From contig JBBACY010000013.1 in NCBI GenBank assembly GCA_041656735.1, positions 12,810-76,809 on the forward strand: 64,000 nucleotides of DNA, read 5' to 3'. Shown piece after piece: positions 43,662 to 52,430 of this stretch. The first letter of the stretch is position 1. The number at the start of each line of letters is the position of its first letter. Source of the DNA: Perlabentimonas sp041656735 (GTDB lineage: Bacteria; Bacteroidota; Bacteroidia; Bacteroidales; Tenuifilaceae). The position numbers and the translations under genes were made by a program. The notes beneath the pieces were generated by a model. It was not told where the DNA came from, searched no databases, and saw nothing but the letters and a program-made list of their open reading frames with translations.

Positions 43662-45398
43662 ATGAACAAGCAGAAAGCAATATATACCGAATCTAACAAC
43701 TGTCAGGATTGTTATAAATGCATTCGGCATTGCCCGGTTAAAGCCATTAAAATTGAGGATCATTTGGCTAGTGTTATGTATGATTTATGCGTTTATTGTG
43801 GCGTTTGTACTACTGTTTGCCCGGTTGGCGCAAAAAAAATTCGTAATGATATACAAACAGTAGATTATTTTCTTCAGCAAAAGGACCCCGTATACCTTTC
43901 GTTAGCTCCCAGCTTTATTAGTGATTTTAAAGAATATTCAGAACATCAATTTTTAGGCGCATTGCGAGAACTAGGTTTTACAGCAGTGTCGGAAACTGCG
44001 TTGGGTGCCGAATACTTGTCTGATGAATTACGTGTTTGGTTAGAAGATCAGAAAAATGGTGTTCATATCTCCACCTGTTGTCCCACTATTGTTGAGTTGA
44101 TACAGAAGTACTACCCGCAGCATATTGATAAGTTAACGCCTTTTGCAAGCCCACTTCAGATACATGCTCGTTTGATTAAACGCATGCATCCAAATGCCAA
44201 GGTGGTTTTTGCCGGGCCATGTATTGCTAAAAAGGAGGAGGTGGAATCCGCAGGAAATGTGGTTGATGCCGTTTTAACTTTTAAGGAATTACAGGAGATG
44301 TTAGATAGTGGCGGCATGGGACCTGAATTTGTTAAATTCGATGGGTCTGAATCTTTCTATCCATTTAATGCAGAAGCAGGTAAATATTACCCTATTGATG
44401 GCGGAATGAGTAATAGTTTGAGTAAAGGAGTTGCCCAAACAAGTTCTGCTTTTATGAGTTTTTCTGGAATGAGTACCGTGAAGGCTCTTCTCGAGAACTT
44501 GCCCCAATCCCCTTCTTCGCCACTTTTTTTAGAGTTGTTGGCATGTGATGGTGGATGCATCAATGGACCTGGTCGCATAAGCCCATTTAATATTGTGCAG
44601 GCGCGTGAAGATGTGCTGAAAAGTATTAATGCTGAAGTTTTAGAAAGCACTAAAAAAAGTTTTTACCAGCCTGTAAATGTTTCTGCTGATTTTCATTTTA
44701 ATAGTTCCGTAGATGCTTCTGTATACTCTGAGGCTGAAATAACCGAAACGCTCACTTCCATTGGTAAATTCTCTTCTACCGATGAGTTGAATTGTGGCGG
44801 ATGCGGATATAGTACATGTAAAGCTTTTGTGCGTGCTATACTGGATGGGAAAGCCGAGTCTCAAATGTGTGTGAGCTATATGCGAAAAATGGCGCAAAAT
44901 AAGGCTTCCGTTTTATTGCATAAAATGCCCTATGGCGTTGTAATCGTTGATGATAAGTTGAAAGTGATAGAATCCAACCAAATATTTGCTTCTATCTGGG
45001 ACGAATCCTCTAGACTAGCCTACGAGGCAAAGCCGGGGTTAGAGGGGGTAAGTATTGATAAATTAACACCGCTATCGCGATTGTTTCAAAATTTGCTCGA
45101 ATCGGGGCATGAACGCATTGAACGCGATTTAAACCATAAGGGGAGGCTATTGCATGTGTCCTTATTTACTATTCAAAAACATAAACAGGTATGTGCCATT
45201 GTTCGGGTTCCCGGAGAGCACGAGGTGTCTTTAGATGATGTAATTGTGCGGTTGAAAAATGTGATTCGCGAGAATATGTTAACGGCGCAAAAGGCAGCGA
45301 GTGTTCTCGGTGAAAATGCAGCTAACACCGAATGTGTAATTAATACTGTTATCGATTCATTTACAGGAGGTTCTTCATATGAAAAAGACGTTTATTGA
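43662..45398 (+). CDS. hydS: PAS-containing [FeFe]-hydrogenase, HydS-like
   Basis: A 578-residue group-C-type hydrogenase. Two 4Fe-4S motifs (CQDCYKCIRHCP, 14-25; CVYCGVCTTVCP, 43-54) come first. The H-cluster loops are STCCP (Cys139, Cys140), AGPCIAKKEE (Cys187) and LACDGGCINGP (Cys295, Cys299). A further 4Fe-4S motif at 378-403 (CGGCGYSTC) and a PAS domain (about 418-530) follow. Proteins of this layout are believed to sense H2 or redox state rather than make bulk H2. It overlaps the phosphatase gene by 20 bases, which fits signal output through dephosphorylation. Unlike some sensory types, both cysteines of the CCP loop are kept. Confidence 0.9.
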   Translation: MNKQKAIYTESNNCQDCYKCIRHCPVKAIKIEDHLASVMYDLCVYCGVCTTVCPVGAKKIRNDIQTVDYFLQQKDPVYLSLAPSFISDFKEYSEHQFLGALRELGFTAVSETALGAEYLSDELRVWLEDQKNGVHISTCCPTIVELIQKYYPQHIDKLTPFASPLQIHARLIKRMHPNAKVVFAGPCIAKKEEVESAGNVVDAVLTFKELQEMLDSGGMGPEFVKFDGSESFYPFNAEAGKYYPIDGGMSNSLSKGVAQTSSAFMSFSGMSTVKALLENLPQSPSSPLFLELLACDGGCINGPGRISPFNIVQAREDVLKSINAEVLESTKKSFYQPVNVSADFHFNSSVDASVYSEAEITETLTSIGKFSSTDELNCGGCGYSTCKAFVRAILDGKAESQMCVSYMRKMAQNKASVLLHKMPYGVVIVDDKLKVIESNQIFASIWDESSRLAYEAKPGLEGVSIDKLTPLSRLFQNLLESGHERIERDLNHKGRLLHVSLFTIQKHKQVCAIVRVPGEHEVSLDDVIVRLKNVIRENMLTAQKAASVLGENAANTECVINTVIDSFTGGSSYEKDVY

Positions 45399-46539
45399 TA
45401 TTGATTACGGTTTTATCCCCAAGTTTGGACAAATCGTGTGTGGCGATGTGTTTTTAAGTGAGAAGATAAAGAATGAAAACCGGTTGGTTGCCGTTTTGTC
45501 CGATGGGTTGGGTTCTGGAATAAGAGCCAATATATTGGCTAACATGACGGCTACCATGGCACTTAACTTCACCATTAACGATCAGCCCATTGAGCGCAGT
45601 GCTACTTCTATTCGTGATACATTGCCCGTTGATCCTCAGCGAAAAATAGCATTTGCTTCCTTCACCATTGTCGACACGGAATTTGATGGAAAGACACGCA
45701 TTATTGAATATGGAAATCCTCAATTTTTGGTTTTTCGAAAAAATGAGTTACTAGCACTCGAACATCAAGTTTTGGCAGATGGAGAGGTTAGCATTACCGA
45801 GTTTCAAACACAAAAAGAGGATCGTATAGTATTGTTTAGCGATGGAGTTTCGCAATCGGGAATTGGTCGTAAGGATATGCCCTTTGGTTGGGAAACAGAT
45901 CAAATGGGAGGTGTCATTAGTCAAATTATTGAAAAGAACCCCGGAATATCAGCCTATGAATTGCGCAAAAGGATTATTAGCCAATCTGTTCTCAACGATA
46001 TTGGTAAGCCCAGCGACGATATAACCTGTGCAGTACTGTATTTTCGTAACCCTCGTAAGTTATTGGTTTGCACTGGCCCTCCTTTTTCTAAAAGTAAAGA
46101 TGAGGAAATGGCTGCTACCATTAGAGAGTTTGAAGGGCGTACTGTTTTGTGCGGAGGAACTACAGCGGTTATTGTTGCACGCGAATGGGGTGAGCAGATT
46201 GAGGTTGATATGAAGAATTTTACTAGCGACATTCCACCCATTTCGTATATCAATGGTGTTGATTTGGTCACCGAAGGAATTCTCACTCTATGTAAGGCGG
46301 CCGAATTACTCAAGCATGGTAACTATGAGGACGCTGCGCGGCATGATCCTGCTCGGTTGGTGATAGAGGAATTCCTGAGTCACGATCATATCGAGTTTTT
46401 GGTTGGCACTAAAATTAATGAGGCTCATCAGGATCCAAGTTTGCCTGTTGAATTAGAAATTCGGCGTAATGTAATTAAGAAGATTGCGTATTTGCTCGAG
46501 AAGAAATACCTCAAGGAGGCTTCCTTGAAATATATATAA
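45379..46539 (+). CDS. SpoIIE/PP2C-type serine phosphatase linked to HydS
   Basis: A 386-residue soluble phosphatase. The PP2C core has VAVLSDGLGSGIRA (metal Asp and Gly), then IVLFSDGVSQSG and KPSDDITCAVL (metal Asp). A C-terminal part of about 160 residues (from KLLVCTGPPFSK) is specific to hydrogenase-linked members. It overlaps the HydS-like gene by 20 bases and is followed by the second ferredoxin. Its target, perhaps an anti-sigma antagonist or kinase substrate, is not in the window. Confidence 0.88.
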   Translation: MKKTFIDIDYGFIPKFGQIVCGDVFLSEKIKNENRLVAVLSDGLGSGIRANILANMTATMALNFTINDQPIERSATSIRDTLPVDPQRKIAFASFTIVDTEFDGKTRIIEYGNPQFLVFRKNELLALEHQVLADGEVSITEFQTQKEDRIVLFSDGVSQSGIGRKDMPFGWETDQMGGVISQIIEKNPGISAYELRKRIISQSVLNDIGKPSDDITCAVLYFRNPRKLLVCTGPPFSKSKDEEMAATIREFEGRTVLCGGTTAVIVAREWGEQIEVDMKNFTSDIPPISYINGVDLVTEGILTLCKAAELLKHGNYEDAARHDPARLVIEEFLSHDHIEFLVGTKINEAHQDPSLPVELEIRRNVIKKIAYLLEKKYLKEASLKYI

Positions 46540-46560
46540 AGAGTTTTTACACTTAAATGT

Positions 46561-46827
46561 TTGAAAATGAAAAAACATAAAGTTGTCGTTTGTACAGGAA
46601 CGTTGTGTCATGTACTCGGTGGGTCTGAATTACCATCGTTGGGTCAAAGATTGCCCGAGGAGTGGAGAGGCTTGGTCGATATTAAGGGATCGCCATGTAT
46701 GGGCTATTGCAAAGATAGTGAAATGCATCCTCCATTTGTTGAGATTGATGGCGAGGTAATGCAGGAGGCTTCTGTTTCGAAAGTATTGGAATATTTGGAA
46801 AAACGTATTGGACATGGCACTAAGTAA
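46561..46827 (+). CDS. 2Fe-2S thioredoxin-like ferredoxin, second copy
   Basis: An 88-residue protein with the same fold as the one at 43384. The cysteines are CTGTLC (Cys10, Cys15) and SPCMGYC (Cys48, Cys52). It overlaps the downstream hydrogenase gene by 20 bases and is thus likely its direct electron partner. Only moderate identity to the first copy is apparent, so the duplication is old. Confidence 0.85.
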   Translation: MKMKKHKVVVCTGTLCHVLGGSELPSLGQRLPEEWRGLVDIKGSPCMGYCKDSEMHPPFVEIDGEVMQEASVSKVLEYLEKRIGHGTK

Positions 46828-48211
46828 AAGTAATACATCAATTATTCGTAAGGATCTAATGATAAGGGTTTATAGACTCCTTTTGCAAGAAAATACTAGA
46901 GACCTCGATCGAATACCTTTGCTTCTTAAACCACGTGGTCGCGATCCGTGGCGGTGCTGTTTGCATAAGGATAGGGCGGTGCTGAAATATAAAATTATGT
47001 CAATTCTCGGTTATGCTGAAAAGGATGAAACCGACGAGCTTACCCCGCTGAGTTGGTATGGTGAGCATGCTCGTGGGTCACAAAATTTTTATCTAAACCT
47101 AATTTCAGAAGCATGCAGCAATTGCCCCTCTGCAAATTATGTGGTTACAAACTTATGTCGAGGTTGTGAAGCGAGGCCTTGTCAGGTAAATTGCCCCAAA
47201 AATGCGATTTCGTTTAAAAATGGGCAAGCGTTTATTGATACTGAAACTTGTGTCAATTGCGGGTTGTGTATGCGTAATTGTCCGTATAATGCCATCCAAT
47301 TTCAACCGCGACCTTGTGAGGAAGTTTGTCCTGTCAATGCAATCAGTACAAATGCTGAGGGCCATGAAGAGATTGATATGGAAAAATGTATTTTATGTGG
47401 TCGTTGTATGCAGGCTTGTCCATTTGGAGCTATAATTCCTTCTTCTGACGTTCCCGAAATTATTCAAGATATAAATTCTGAAAAGGAGGTTGTGGCAATC
47501 GTTGCTCCTGCTATTGCGGGGCAGTTTAGGGCTCCGCTTGAGCAAATTTACGGAGCTATAAAAGCCGTAGGGTTTTCCAATTTATACGAAGTTGCAGAGG
47601 GAGCAGAACTTACTGCACGGCTAGAAACGGATGAGTTGGTGGAACTTCTTAAGCAATCAGAATATCCTGGTTTAATGAGTTCCTGTTGCCCAGCTTGGGT
47701 CGACTATGTTGAGAAAAATCAGCCTTCGTGGCGCTCATCTATATCGCATACTCCTAGTCCAATGGTATTGTCGGCTATCGAAGTGCGAAAAAATCATCCT
47801 GATGCTAAAATAGTATTTATTGGGCCGTGTTTGGCAAAAAAAGGGGAGGCACGAAAAGATAAAAATGTTAATTATACAATGAGTTTTGAGGAACTTGGTG
47901 CTTTAATTGTTGCTCACGGTGTTGAAGTTGCAGAGCAGGAAACTTTTCCTTTGAACGAGAAGGTTCCTGAATTGGGGAGGAAATTTGCTCTTTCGGGTGG
48001 TGTTGCTCAATCTGTAGGAATATTGTTGGGGCAGGAGCTGGAGGTACATCAAGTAAGTGGGCTCAATAAAGCAACCATACGGCAGCTGGCTCGTGCGGTG
48101 AAAGATTGTAAGACTGATTTCTTCGAGGTGATGTGTTGTGAGGGTGGTTGTGTGGGCGGTTCTCAAACATTAACATCAGCATCTGAATCGGTTCGAATTA
48201 TAAATTCTTAA
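46808..48211 (+). CDS. [FeFe]-hydrogenase, group-B-like, catalytic
   Basis: A 467-residue monomeric-type hydrogenase for H2 production from reduced ferredoxin. The N-terminal part carries a Cys cluster (103-130) and 4Fe-4S motifs CVNCGLCMRNCP (148-159) and CILCGRCMQACP (194-205). The H-cluster loops are SSCCPAW (Cys293, Cys294), GPCLAKKGE (Cys341) and VMCCEGGCVGG (Cys444, Cys448), intact throughout. SSCCPAW in place of TSCCPGW and CEGGCVGG fit group B. Start at 46808 or the Met at 46814. It is the last gene of the operon. The maturases HydE, HydF and HydG must lie elsewhere. Confidence 0.92.
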   Translation: MDMALSKSNTSIIRKDLMIRVYRLLLQENTRDLDRIPLLLKPRGRDPWRCCLHKDRAVLKYKIMSILGYAEKDETDELTPLSWYGEHARGSQNFYLNLISEACSNCPSANYVVTNLCRGCEARPCQVNCPKNAISFKNGQAFIDTETCVNCGLCMRNCPYNAIQFQPRPCEEVCPVNAISTNAEGHEEIDMEKCILCGRCMQACPFGAIIPSSDVPEIIQDINSEKEVVAIVAPAIAGQFRAPLEQIYGAIKAVGFSNLYEVAEGAELTARLETDELVELLKQSEYPGLMSSCCPAWVDYVEKNQPSWRSSISHTPSPMVLSAIEVRKNHPDAKIVFIGPCLAKKGEARKDKNVNYTMSFEELGALIVAHGVEVAEQETFPLNEKVPELGRKFALSGGVAQSVGILLGQELEVHQVSGLNKATIRQLARAVKDCKTDFFEVMCCEGGCVGGSQTLTSASESVRIINS

Positions 48212-48246
48212 TTTTTAGGTTGTTATAGAGCTTTTTTGTAGGTAAG

Positions 48247-48280
48247 GCCGGGGAGTTCACCAACTTCTCGGCTTTGCTTT
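48247..48280 (+). terminator. Hydrogenase operon terminator
   Basis: GCCGGGGAGTT (48247-48257) pairs with AACTTCTCGGC (48262-48272), with two G-U pairs and loop CACC, then TTTGCTTTTATT. Confidence 0.75.
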
Positions 48281-48602
48281 TATTATGCGCGTCTCAAAAG
48301 TATAACGGGTAGAAAATTACAGGGAAGGGGATTTGCACTTGGTGAAAATGGCTATAGCTAAGATGCTGGCTCAGATAATTGCAGCCTAGTGTTTGAAAAT
48401 ATGGCAGGTTCAGAGTTTGTAGTTAACTTCTCGCCAACCTTAACCCCAGTAGTTAATCCAACCCATAACACATTATTCGCTTTGCAAACCTTTTTCTGCC
48501 CGTTGTGTTTTATATTAACGGTTATTCGTTTATATATGTATATATATGAGTAAATGTGCTATCATACGATGATGTTTAGCTGTATAATTTCATTGAAATG
48601 AG

Positions 48603-48610
48603 TAACTTTG
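48603..48610 (+). promoter_or_regulatory. -7 box of surE
   Basis: TAACTTTG fits TAnnTTTG. It lies inside the first codons of a longer frame beginning at 48598, so the downstream ATG at 48631 is more likely the real start. Confidence 0.5.
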
Positions 48611-48630
48611 TAACCAAACTTAAAAATAAT

Positions 48631-49461
48631 ATGTCAATTAATTCAAGTAAAAGAGAGCCGTTAATATTAATATCGAATGATGATGGATATCGTGCGAAGG
48701 GTGTAGAAGCTTTAATAGAAATGGCGAAGCCATTGGGTAGGGTAGTTGTGGTGGCTCCAAGCGAAGGGTGTTCAGGTATGTCGCACGCCATTACAATTAA
48801 GAGGCCGTTGCGCATTCGTAAGCACAAGCGAAACGATAATGTGGAGATGTACTCGGTTAGCGGAACCCCCGTTGATTGCGTTAAGATTGCAATGAATCAG
48901 ATTATAAAAGGAATGCCAGATATTGTGCTTTCGGGTATAAATCATGGCTCAAACTCGTCGGTAAGCGTTTTTTACTCGGGTACAATGGGTGCGGCTATTG
49001 AGGGCTGCTTGTACGGAATACCAGCCATAGGCTTTTCTTTACTCGACTATTTGCCCGATGCCGATTTTAGCGGTGCCGTTAGGTTCGGTAGGCCTATTGT
49101 TGAATCGGTTTTAGCCAAAGGCCTCAAAACAGGCGTATGCCTTAACGTAAATTTTCCGGCAATACCGCTTGAAGAGATAAGAGGTGTTAGGGTATGCAGA
49201 CAAAACCTAGGTACTTGGCGCGAGGAGTTTGATAAAAGAACTGACCCTAGGGGTGTTGACTATTTTTGGCTAACGGGATACTATCAAAATGATGAACCTG
49301 AAGCTACCGATACCGATGAGTATGCACTGGCAAATGGGTATGTTTCGGTTGTTCCGGTTAGGGTCGATTTAACCGATAGAGACGAAGTTATTACTTTATC
49401 TAAAATGCTCGATACAAGCATTAAAAGTGAAGTTTTAACAACCGAAAGGGAGATTAAATAA
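48631..49461 (+). CDS. surE: 5'/3'-nucleotidase SurE
   Basis: A 276-residue metal-dependent phosphatase that removes phosphate from nucleoside monophosphates and short polyphosphates. ILISNDDGYRAKG contains the metal-binding Asp pair (NDDG), SGMSHAIT and the SGTPVDCV and SGINHGSNSS loops complete the site. An alternative start at 48598 adds 11 residues without family likeness and would overlap the -7 box. It lies upstream of a small membrane gene and lpxB, as in many Bacteroidota, but each may have its own transcript. Confidence 0.93.
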   Translation: MSINSSKREPLILISNDDGYRAKGVEALIEMAKPLGRVVVVAPSEGCSGMSHAITIKRPLRIRKHKRNDNVEMYSVSGTPVDCVKIAMNQIIKGMPDIVLSGINHGSNSSVSVFYSGTMGAAIEGCLYGIPAIGFSLLDYLPDADFSGAVRFGRPIVESVLAKGLKTGVCLNVNFPAIPLEEIRGVRVCRQNLGTWREEFDKRTDPRGVDYFWLTGYYQNDEPEATDTDEYALANGYVSVVPVRVDLTDRDEVITLSKMLDTSIKSEVLTTEREIK

Positions 49462-49480
49462 ACGGGAAAATACTTAAAAC

Positions 49481-49510
49481 CGTACACTGGTTAATTTGTA
49501 CGCTTTTTTT
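49481..49510 (+). terminator. Terminator of surE
   Basis: CGTACA (49481-49486) pairs with TGTACG (49497-49502), then CTTTTTTT. Confidence 0.6.
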
Positions 49511-49697
49511 ATAAATACGCATTGGATATTAGTTTATGGCCTAAACCAGTAATATGTTAGGAAGGGTTTAGGCATATTTTTTATTGTAGAATTAAATAAT
49601 TGGCTCATATTTTGAACGTATAGCCTTTCATAGTATGGTGTAATTATCATTATTAACGATGAAATATTCTGATAATAGTCTAGAAAAATGCACCAAA

Positions 49698-49744
49698 AAC
49701 TATCTAATGGATATTCTTATTGAAAACAGATAAATAGATATATG
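49698..49744 (+). promoter_or_regulatory. Promoter/leader repeat, copy C
   Basis: ACTATCTAATGGAT, then ATTCTTATTGAAAACAG and ATAAATAGATATATG ending at a start codon. The right half matches copy A and the copy in front of the FAH gene closely, while the left half is shorter than in copies A and B. Confidence 0.45.
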
Positions 49745-50035
49745 AAAAGTAAACTCGATAGTACGGTGCTTGGTCTTATAGTTGGCGCTATTGTTCCAAT
49801 TATAACATATTTGCTTATACTAAAATTTGTGTACCCATTTGAATTTGCCGACAGGTCGTTGCATAACATTTGGCTACATTTAATGGCACCTAGAATGATT
49901 AGCATAGCAGCGATACCTAACCTAGGCTTCTTTTTCTTATTTATTTATACCAATAAGTTAAAATCGGCCAGAGGGGTGCTAACCGCAACCATTGTTTACG
50001 CAGTTGCAGTTTTAGTTATGAAGTTAATTTGGTAG
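49742..50035 (+). CDS. Small three-helix membrane protein
   Basis: A 97-residue protein with hydrophobic segments at about 8-28, 48-68 and 75-95. No known family. The start is fixed by the leader repeat that ends at this ATG. The lpxB start lies 10 bases past the stop, so it is probably co-transcribed with the lipid A gene. A role in the envelope is possible but unsupported. Confidence 0.7.
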   Translation: MKSKLDSTVLGLIVGAIVPIITYLLILKFVYPFEFADRSLHNIWLHLMAPRMISIAAIPNLGFFFLFIYTNKLKSARGVLTATIVYAVAVLVMKLIW

Positions 50036-50045
50036 TTTTTTAAAT

Positions 50046-51161
50046 ATGAAGTATTACTTAATAGTTGGCGAAGCGTCGGGCGATTTGCATGCGTCGAACC
50101 TAATGCAAGGCATAAAGAACACCGACCCCCAAGCAGATTTTCGGTTTTTTGGTGGCGACCTGATGGCACAAAAGGGCGGTAAGCTGGTAAAGCACTACCG
50201 TAGCATGTCGTTTATGGGGTTTTGGGAGGTTCTGGTTAACCTTAGGCAGGTTGCAAAAAACCTTAAGTTTTGTAAAAAAGATATTGCTCAGTTTAATCCC
50301 GATGCAGTAATTCTGGTTGATTACCCTGGCTTTAACCTTCGCATAGCTAAGTTTGCTAAGCAGCTTGGCTATAAAGTTTTTTACTACATTTCGCCTAAGG
50401 TTTGGGCCTGGAAATCTTCGCGGGTAAAAGCATTAAAAAAATATGTTGATAAGCTACTAATCATTTTTCCCTTTGAAATAGAGTACTTTAAGCAGCGAGG
50501 GGTTGATGCTGTTTACTGTGGTAACCCGCTAATTGATACGTTGGAAAGTGCAAAGAATCCTGAGTTTAGAAAGCAGAACTCGCTGAGCGAAAAGCCAATA
50601 ATTGCCGTGTTGGCTGGCAGTAGAGCACAAGAAATAAAGCATAACCTTTCAATTATGCTTAGTATGGCTAGTAAACTAAGCGATTATCAACTGGTTATTG
50701 CTGGTGCCCCCTCGCTCGAAATGGACATTTACCAACCCTATATTTTGGGCACTGATGTTAAAATTATTTTTGGCCAAACACAGGAACTCCTTAAACATTC
50801 TGTTGCGGCAATGGTAACATCCGGAACGGCCACATTAGAGGCTGCCCTGCTCGATGTGCCAGAGGTTGTGTGCTACAAGGGCAGCTTGGTCTCAATACTT
50901 ATTGCGGCGCTTGTGGTAAAGGTTAAATATATTTCATTGGTGAACCTAATTATGGGTAGAGAGGTTGTTAAAGAGTTAATACAGTTTAAACTAAACACTG
51001 CCAATTTAAGCCATGAACTCTCTAATATATTACCAGGCTCCCTGGGACGGGATGAAATGCTTAAATCTTTTGCAGAGTTAAAAGAAAAGTTGGGAAAACC
51101 AGGCGCATCGCAGCGGTTTGCCGATGTGATTGTTAATACGTTAAAACAGTCAAATACTTAA
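50046..51161 (+). CDS. lpxB: Lipid-A-disaccharide synthase LpxB
   Basis: A 371-residue GT-B glycosyltransferase that joins UDP-2,3-diacylglucosamine and lipid X in lipid A synthesis at the inner membrane. GEASGDLHASNL at the start, SPKVWAWKSSR, CGNPLID, VLAGSRAQEIKHN and VTSGTATLEAAL are the conserved stretches. Length is normal. It is followed after 9 bases by the SpoIID-like gene. Confidence 0.96.
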   Translation: MKYYLIVGEASGDLHASNLMQGIKNTDPQADFRFFGGDLMAQKGGKLVKHYRSMSFMGFWEVLVNLRQVAKNLKFCKKDIAQFNPDAVILVDYPGFNLRIAKFAKQLGYKVFYYISPKVWAWKSSRVKALKKYVDKLLIIFPFEIEYFKQRGVDAVYCGNPLIDTLESAKNPEFRKQNSLSEKPIIAVLAGSRAQEIKHNLSIMLSMASKLSDYQLVIAGAPSLEMDIYQPYILGTDVKIIFGQTQELLKHSVAAMVTSGTATLEAALLDVPEVVCYKGSLVSILIAALVVKVKYISLVNLIMGREVVKELIQFKLNTANLSHELSNILPGSLGRDEMLKSFAELKEKLGKPGASQRFADVIVNTLKQSNT

Positions 51162-51170
51162 TACACATAT

Positions 51171-52343
51171 ATGAAGCGATTTTTTCTGATTGTTGTTCTT
51201 TTTTGCTGCGTAAAAGTTGCCGATGCTCAGAAAATCAGCATTAGCTTGCACAACGAGTTGAATTTACAAACCATACTAATTACCCCAGTTAGTGGTCGTT
51301 ACCTAATAATTACCGAGGATGGTAACTTTTCACTCAGTCCTAACCAAATTATTTACATATCTAGGGTTGGCGATTCCGTTAGGGTTCGTGATATGACCTC
51401 ACATTATGGTACTTGGAAAAGGGTGTCGATTGTTGGTCAAACCGATAATGATGTAATTCGTATTAATTCGATAACGCCTTCGATTCCAGCGCGAATTTAC
51501 GACGATAACCTTGGTTTTTATGTAGATTTTAATAGGCTTATGGCCATTAATATTGTTGACGTAGATAAGTATATTGCAGGCGTAGTAGATGCCGAATCGG
51601 GGCCAAGCGCTCACATCGAGTTTTATAAAGCGCAAGCTTTATTGGCTCGTACCTATGCGCTGGGGCATATCAACAAGCATATCGACGAGGGTTTTAACCT
51701 TTGCGATCAGGTGCATTGCCAGGTATACAAAGGAAGGTCAGTCCGAAATCCCGACATCCTAAAAGCAACGAAGGAAACAACCGATCAGGTTATTGTTGAC
51801 GCCAATGGCGATTTAATTTCGGGTGCTTTTCATGCAAATTGCGGAGGGCAAACTGCAAACTCTGGCGACGTGTGGGTAACACCGCAGCCTTACTTGGTTT
51901 CTATTACGGATCCCTACTGTAAAAATCGACCAAACTCAAGCTGGGAGATTAGAGTGCCCATTGAGAAATGGCGTGAGTTCCTAGTTGGAAAGGGTGTAGC
52001 CGCCGAAACAATAAGTCCAGATAGTTTTGTGTTCACTTCAAAGGAAAGAGTAAACTATTACGAGGTGGCTGGGGCAAAAATTCCGGTTACCGATATCCGT
52101 ACGTATTTTAACTTGCGTTCTAGCTTTTTTTCTGTCGATATTGTGAGCAACACAGTTAGGCTCAAGGGTAGGGGGTATGGCCACGGTGTTGGGCTTTGCC
52201 AGGATGGGGGTATGCAGATGGCCCGAAAAGGGAAAACTTACTCTGATATTATTATGTTCTATTTTCAGGGAGTGTCTATTACTCATTATACCAAGGTGAA
52301 TGGCTATGATGATGAAGCTAACATTGTTGATTGGGCAGAGTAA
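51171..52343 (+). CDS. SpoIID/LytB-domain cell-wall protein
   Basis: A 390-residue secreted protein with a signal peptide (1-19). SpoIID domain at about 130-370: VDVDKYIAGVVDAESGPSA, KAQALLARTYAL, CGGQTANSGDVW and GRGYGHGVGLCQDGGMQMA. SpoIID is a lytic transglycosylase that cuts denuded glycan strands, and bacterial relatives act in wall remodelling. The motif with catalytic Glu (ESGPSA) is present. It directly follows lpxB, suggesting a shared envelope transcript. Confidence 0.9.
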   Translation: MKRFFLIVVLFCCVKVADAQKISISLHNELNLQTILITPVSGRYLIITEDGNFSLSPNQIIYISRVGDSVRVRDMTSHYGTWKRVSIVGQTDNDVIRINSITPSIPARIYDDNLGFYVDFNRLMAINIVDVDKYIAGVVDAESGPSAHIEFYKAQALLARTYALGHINKHIDEGFNLCDQVHCQVYKGRSVRNPDILKATKETTDQVIVDANGDLISGAFHANCGGQTANSGDVWVTPQPYLVSITDPYCKNRPNSSWEIRVPIEKWREFLVGKGVAAETISPDSFVFTSKERVNYYEVAGAKIPVTDIRTYFNLRSSFFSVDIVSNTVRLKGRGYGHGVGLCQDGGMQMARKGKTYSDIIMFYFQGVSITHYTKVNGYDDEANIVDWAE

Positions 52344-52430
52344 CACTTTAAACATTTTGAAGAGTTGCTTGTCTTACTGCATAGCCGCAAATAGTGTGCG
52401 GATATCTATAACTAAATACTTAATGAATTA

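Larger units (their letters stand above)
48212..48630. other. Spacer between the hydrogenase operon and surE
   Basis: Starts with the hydrogenase terminator (48247-48272). After that nothing gene-like is seen, only an AT palindrome ATATATGTATATATAT (about 48532) and the likely surE promoter (48603-48610). Confidence 0.5.

Noticed and set aside
43662..45398. Inactive H-cluster in the HydS-like protein
   Set aside because: All expected cysteine ligands, and both Cys of the CCP loop, are present, so loss of the cluster cannot be claimed.
48340..48390. 13-codon frame MAIAKMLAQIIAA
   Set aside because: Too short, no promoter or conservation evidence.
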